From positions 1 to 15,010 of the forward strand of contig JAEWIG010000297.1 of NCBI GenBank assembly GCA_023387295.1: a stretch of 15,010 nt of DNA, given 5' to 3'. The notes under the pieces were generated by a model that searched no databases, was not told the origin of the DNA, and saw only the letters and a list, made by a program, of their open reading frames with translations. The DNA comes from Bacillota bacterium (GTDB lineage: Bacteria > Bacillota > Bacilli > Bacillales > Cytobacillaceae). Of the stretch, positions 13,919 to 15,010 are shown one piece after another; position 1 is the first letter of the stretch, and the number at the start of each line of letters is the position of its first letter. Position numbers and translations under genes: made by a program.

Positions 13919-14009
13919 GGGGAAGAACTCAAGAGGCTGAAGACGCGCCCCTGCAAAGGGTGTAGGTCGCGTAAGCGGCGCGAGGGTTCAAATCCCTCCT
14001 TCTCCGCCA
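13919..14009 (+). tRNA. Serine-type (type II) tRNA with a GCA (Cys) anticodon, possibly degenerate
   Basis: 91 nt with encoded CCA. Acceptor GGGGAAG/CTTCTCC, a long variable arm (GTCGC-GTAA-GCGGC) and discriminator G73 identify a tRNA-Ser body, corresponding in position to trnS-Ser of B. subtilis. The anticodon loop reads CTGCAAA, so the anticodon is GCA (Cys); serine GCT would read CTGCTAA. Further oddities: residue 8 is A instead of the near-invariant U, D-stem pair 10-25 is C-C, and pair 3-70 is a G-U wobble. The T-arm (GAGGG/CCCTC) and variable arm are intact. A true tRNA-Cys would have a short variable loop and U73. Either a decaying tRNA-Ser or a tRNA that would place serine at Cys codons. 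Confidence 0.85.
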
Positions 14010-14026
14010 TGATATTTATTATTCAT

Positions 14027-14098
14027 GGCCCGTTGGTCAAGCGGTTAAGACACCGCCCTTTCACGGCGGTAACACGGGTTCGAATCCCGTACGGGTCA
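14027..14098 (+). tRNA. trnS-Glu: tRNA-Glu (TTC), no encoded CCA
   Basis: 72 nt to the discriminator A. Acceptor GGCCCGT/ACGGGTC, anticodon arm CCGCC-CTTTCAC-GGCGG, T-stem ACGGG/CCCGT. The next bases are CTT rather than CCA, so the tail must be added enzymatically. Confidence 0.97.
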
Positions 14099-14117
14099 CT
14101 TTAAAATAGTTGTTTAT

Positions 14118-14194
14118 GGTCCGGTAGTTCAGTTGGTTAGAATGCCTGCCTGTCACGCAGGAGGTCGCGGGTTCGAGTCCCGTCCGGACCGCCA
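14118..14194 (+). tRNA. tRNA-Asp (GTC)
   Basis: 77 nt with encoded CCA. Acceptor GGTCCGG/CCGGACC, anticodon arm CCTGC-CTGTCAC-GCAGG. Confidence 0.98.
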
Positions 14195-14351
14195 TTTATT
14201 CTTAACATTGTTTTTTGATAAGTAATAAGATGATGTCGCCACATTTAACTACAGAGGTTAGTCAATGGAGCTTATCCATTTGCAATTAAATGTGTCTGCG
14301 AAGATTATTCATGAAGTAAACTCAGTGAAGTTTCTCCTGAGGTTTAATCAA
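14195..14351 (+). other. Structured spacer between tRNA-Asp and tRNA-Gln
   Basis: A 9-bp stem CACATTTAA/TTAAATGTG (14240-14248, 14286-14294) encloses a 6-bp hairpin AATGGA/TCCATT (14264-14280). A second hairpin CTCAG/CTGAG lies near 14321-14340. GAGGTTAGTCAATGGAGC (14254-14271) resembles the 5' flank and first bases of tRNA-Gln (14339-14356). No ORF, no clear promoter. Confidence 0.5.
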
Positions 14352-14426
14352 TGGGCTATAGCCAAGCGGTAAGGCATCGCACTTTGACTGCGACATGCGT
14401 TGGTTCGAATCCAGCTAGCCCAGCCA
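14352..14426 (+). tRNA. tRNA-Gln (TTG)
   Basis: 75 nt with encoded CCA. Acceptor TGGGCTA/TAGCCCA, anticodon arm TCGCA-CTTTGAC-TGCGA. Confidence 0.98.
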
Positions 14427-14449
14427 TTTTTTATTTTAAGTACAGTTAC

Positions 14450-14525
14450 GAGCCATTAGCTCAGTTGGTAGAGCATCTGACTTTTAATCAGAGGGTCGAA
14501 GGTTCGAGTCCTTCATGGCTCACCA
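14450..14525 (+). tRNA. tRNA-Lys (TTT)
   Basis: 76 nt with encoded CCA. Acceptor GAGCCAT/ATGGCTC, anticodon arm TCTGA-CTTTTAA-TCAGA. Confidence 0.98.
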
Positions 14526-14543
14526 TTTTTTCAAAAGAAATAT

Positions 14544-14628
14544 GCGGGTGTGGCGGAATTGGCAGACGCACTAGACTTAGGATCTAGCGCCGCGAGGCGT
14601 GGGGGTTCGACTCCCTTCACCCGCACCA
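14544..14628 (+). tRNA. tRNA-Leu (TAG)
   Basis: 85 nt with encoded CCA and long variable arm. Acceptor GCGGGTG/CACCCGC, anticodon arm CTAGA-CTTAGGA-TCTAG. Confidence 0.98.
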
Positions 14629-14639
14629 ATAATTACTAG

Positions 14640-14668
14640 TTGAAAAACATGCTGATTGATGATACTAT
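14640..14668 (+). promoter_or_regulatory. Internal SigA-type promoter before tRNA-Leu (GAG)
   Basis: TTGAAA (14640-14645), a 17-nt spacer, and TACTAT (14663-14668). The predicted start is near GTCGCT at 14677, 12 nt before the tRNA. Confidence 0.55.
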
Positions 14669-14688
14669 AGACTTCGTCGCTTTATTAA

Positions 14689-14774
<86 letters not shown>

Positions 14775-14783
14775 AAAAAACTG

Positions 14784-14812
14784 TTGACAAACAAGATGTT
14801 GCATAGTAAACT
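14784..14812 (+). promoter_or_regulatory. Internal SigA promoter before tRNA-Arg (rrn-like)
   Basis: TTGACA (14784-14789), a 17-nt spacer, and TAAACT (14807-14812), with GTCGCT at the predicted start (14819). Spacing and start sequence resemble rRNA-type promoters of Bacillus. Confidence 0.7.
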
Positions 14813-14832
14813 AGTTAAGTCGCTAAAAAAAT

Positions 14833-14909
<77 letters not shown>

Positions 14910-14977
14910 TCTTATATTTAATAAGTAGGAAGTACAATCTAGAAATTAGGCATCATGCACTGACTACTGACGTTAAA

Positions 14978-15010
14978 CGGGAAGTAGCTCAGCTTGGTAG
15001 AGCACTTGGT
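14978..15010 (+). tRNA. tRNA-Pro, cut by window end
   Basis: Acceptor 5' strand CGGGAAG, D-arm GCTC/GAGC, and the anticodon 5' stem beginning ACTTGGT agree with Bacillus tRNA-Pro; the anticodon lies beyond the window. Confidence 0.8.

Noticed and set aside
13919..14009. Annotation as a normal tRNA-Cys
   Set aside because: The anticodon fits, but the long variable arm and G73 are those of tRNA-Ser; tRNA-Cys has a short variable loop and U73.
14351..14587. 78-codon open frame across the tRNA genes
   Set aside because: It lies over tRNA-Gln, tRNA-Lys and the start of tRNA-Leu, has no ribosome binding site, and its residues simply follow the tRNA sequences.

Overview
The window is a low-GC, endospore-forming Bacillaceae chromosome segment, seen from gene order, AGGAGG-type ribosome binding sites and sporulation genes. 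From cshA onward it follows the Bacillus subtilis order cshA-ydbS-ydbT-ydcA-acpS-ydcC-alr-ndoAI-ndoA-[gap]-tex-cmpA-sprT-tRNA cluster. The species cannot be named from the sequence.

Layout. 1-1998: an ABC exporter pair (ATPase cut by the window edge, then permease) ending in a terminator. 2105-3823: cshA (DEAD-box RNA helicase), with its own promoter, a roughly 170-nt leader, a probable TTG start and a strong terminator. 3891-5861: ydbS-ydbT, two overlapping membrane PH-domain genes, closed by a terminator shared with the convergent ydcA rhomboid protease. 6661-8299: acpS, then ydcC, a lipoprotein with a convincing SigE promoter. 8345-9567: alr behind a near-consensus SigA promoter whose -10 is overlapped by a perfect 7-4-7 palindrome. 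9683-10492: the ndoAI-ndoA (MazEF-type) toxin-antitoxin pair, closed by its own terminator. 10526-12821: tex. 12913-13603: divergent cmpA (37 aa) and sprT. 13643-15010: ten tRNA genes (Asn, Ser-like, Glu, Asp, Gln, Lys, Leu, Leu, Arg, Pro), the last cut by the window end.

How the genes fit together: most are housekeeping functions (RNA turnover, acyl-carrier activation, D-alanine supply, translation), interleaved with sporulation genes ydcC and cmpA. The most notable points are: (1) a type II, serine-like tRNA that reads GCA (Cys) and also has an unusual residue 8, a D-stem mismatch and a G3-U70 pair; (2) an intact, empty sequence identical to the ICEBs1 attachment core in tRNA-Leu(GAG); (3) the absence of the rsb-sigB operon that lies between ndoA and tex in B. 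subtilis; (4) the tiny cmpA gene with overlapping divergent promoters; (5) tRNA-end remnants and structured spacers in the tRNA cluster.
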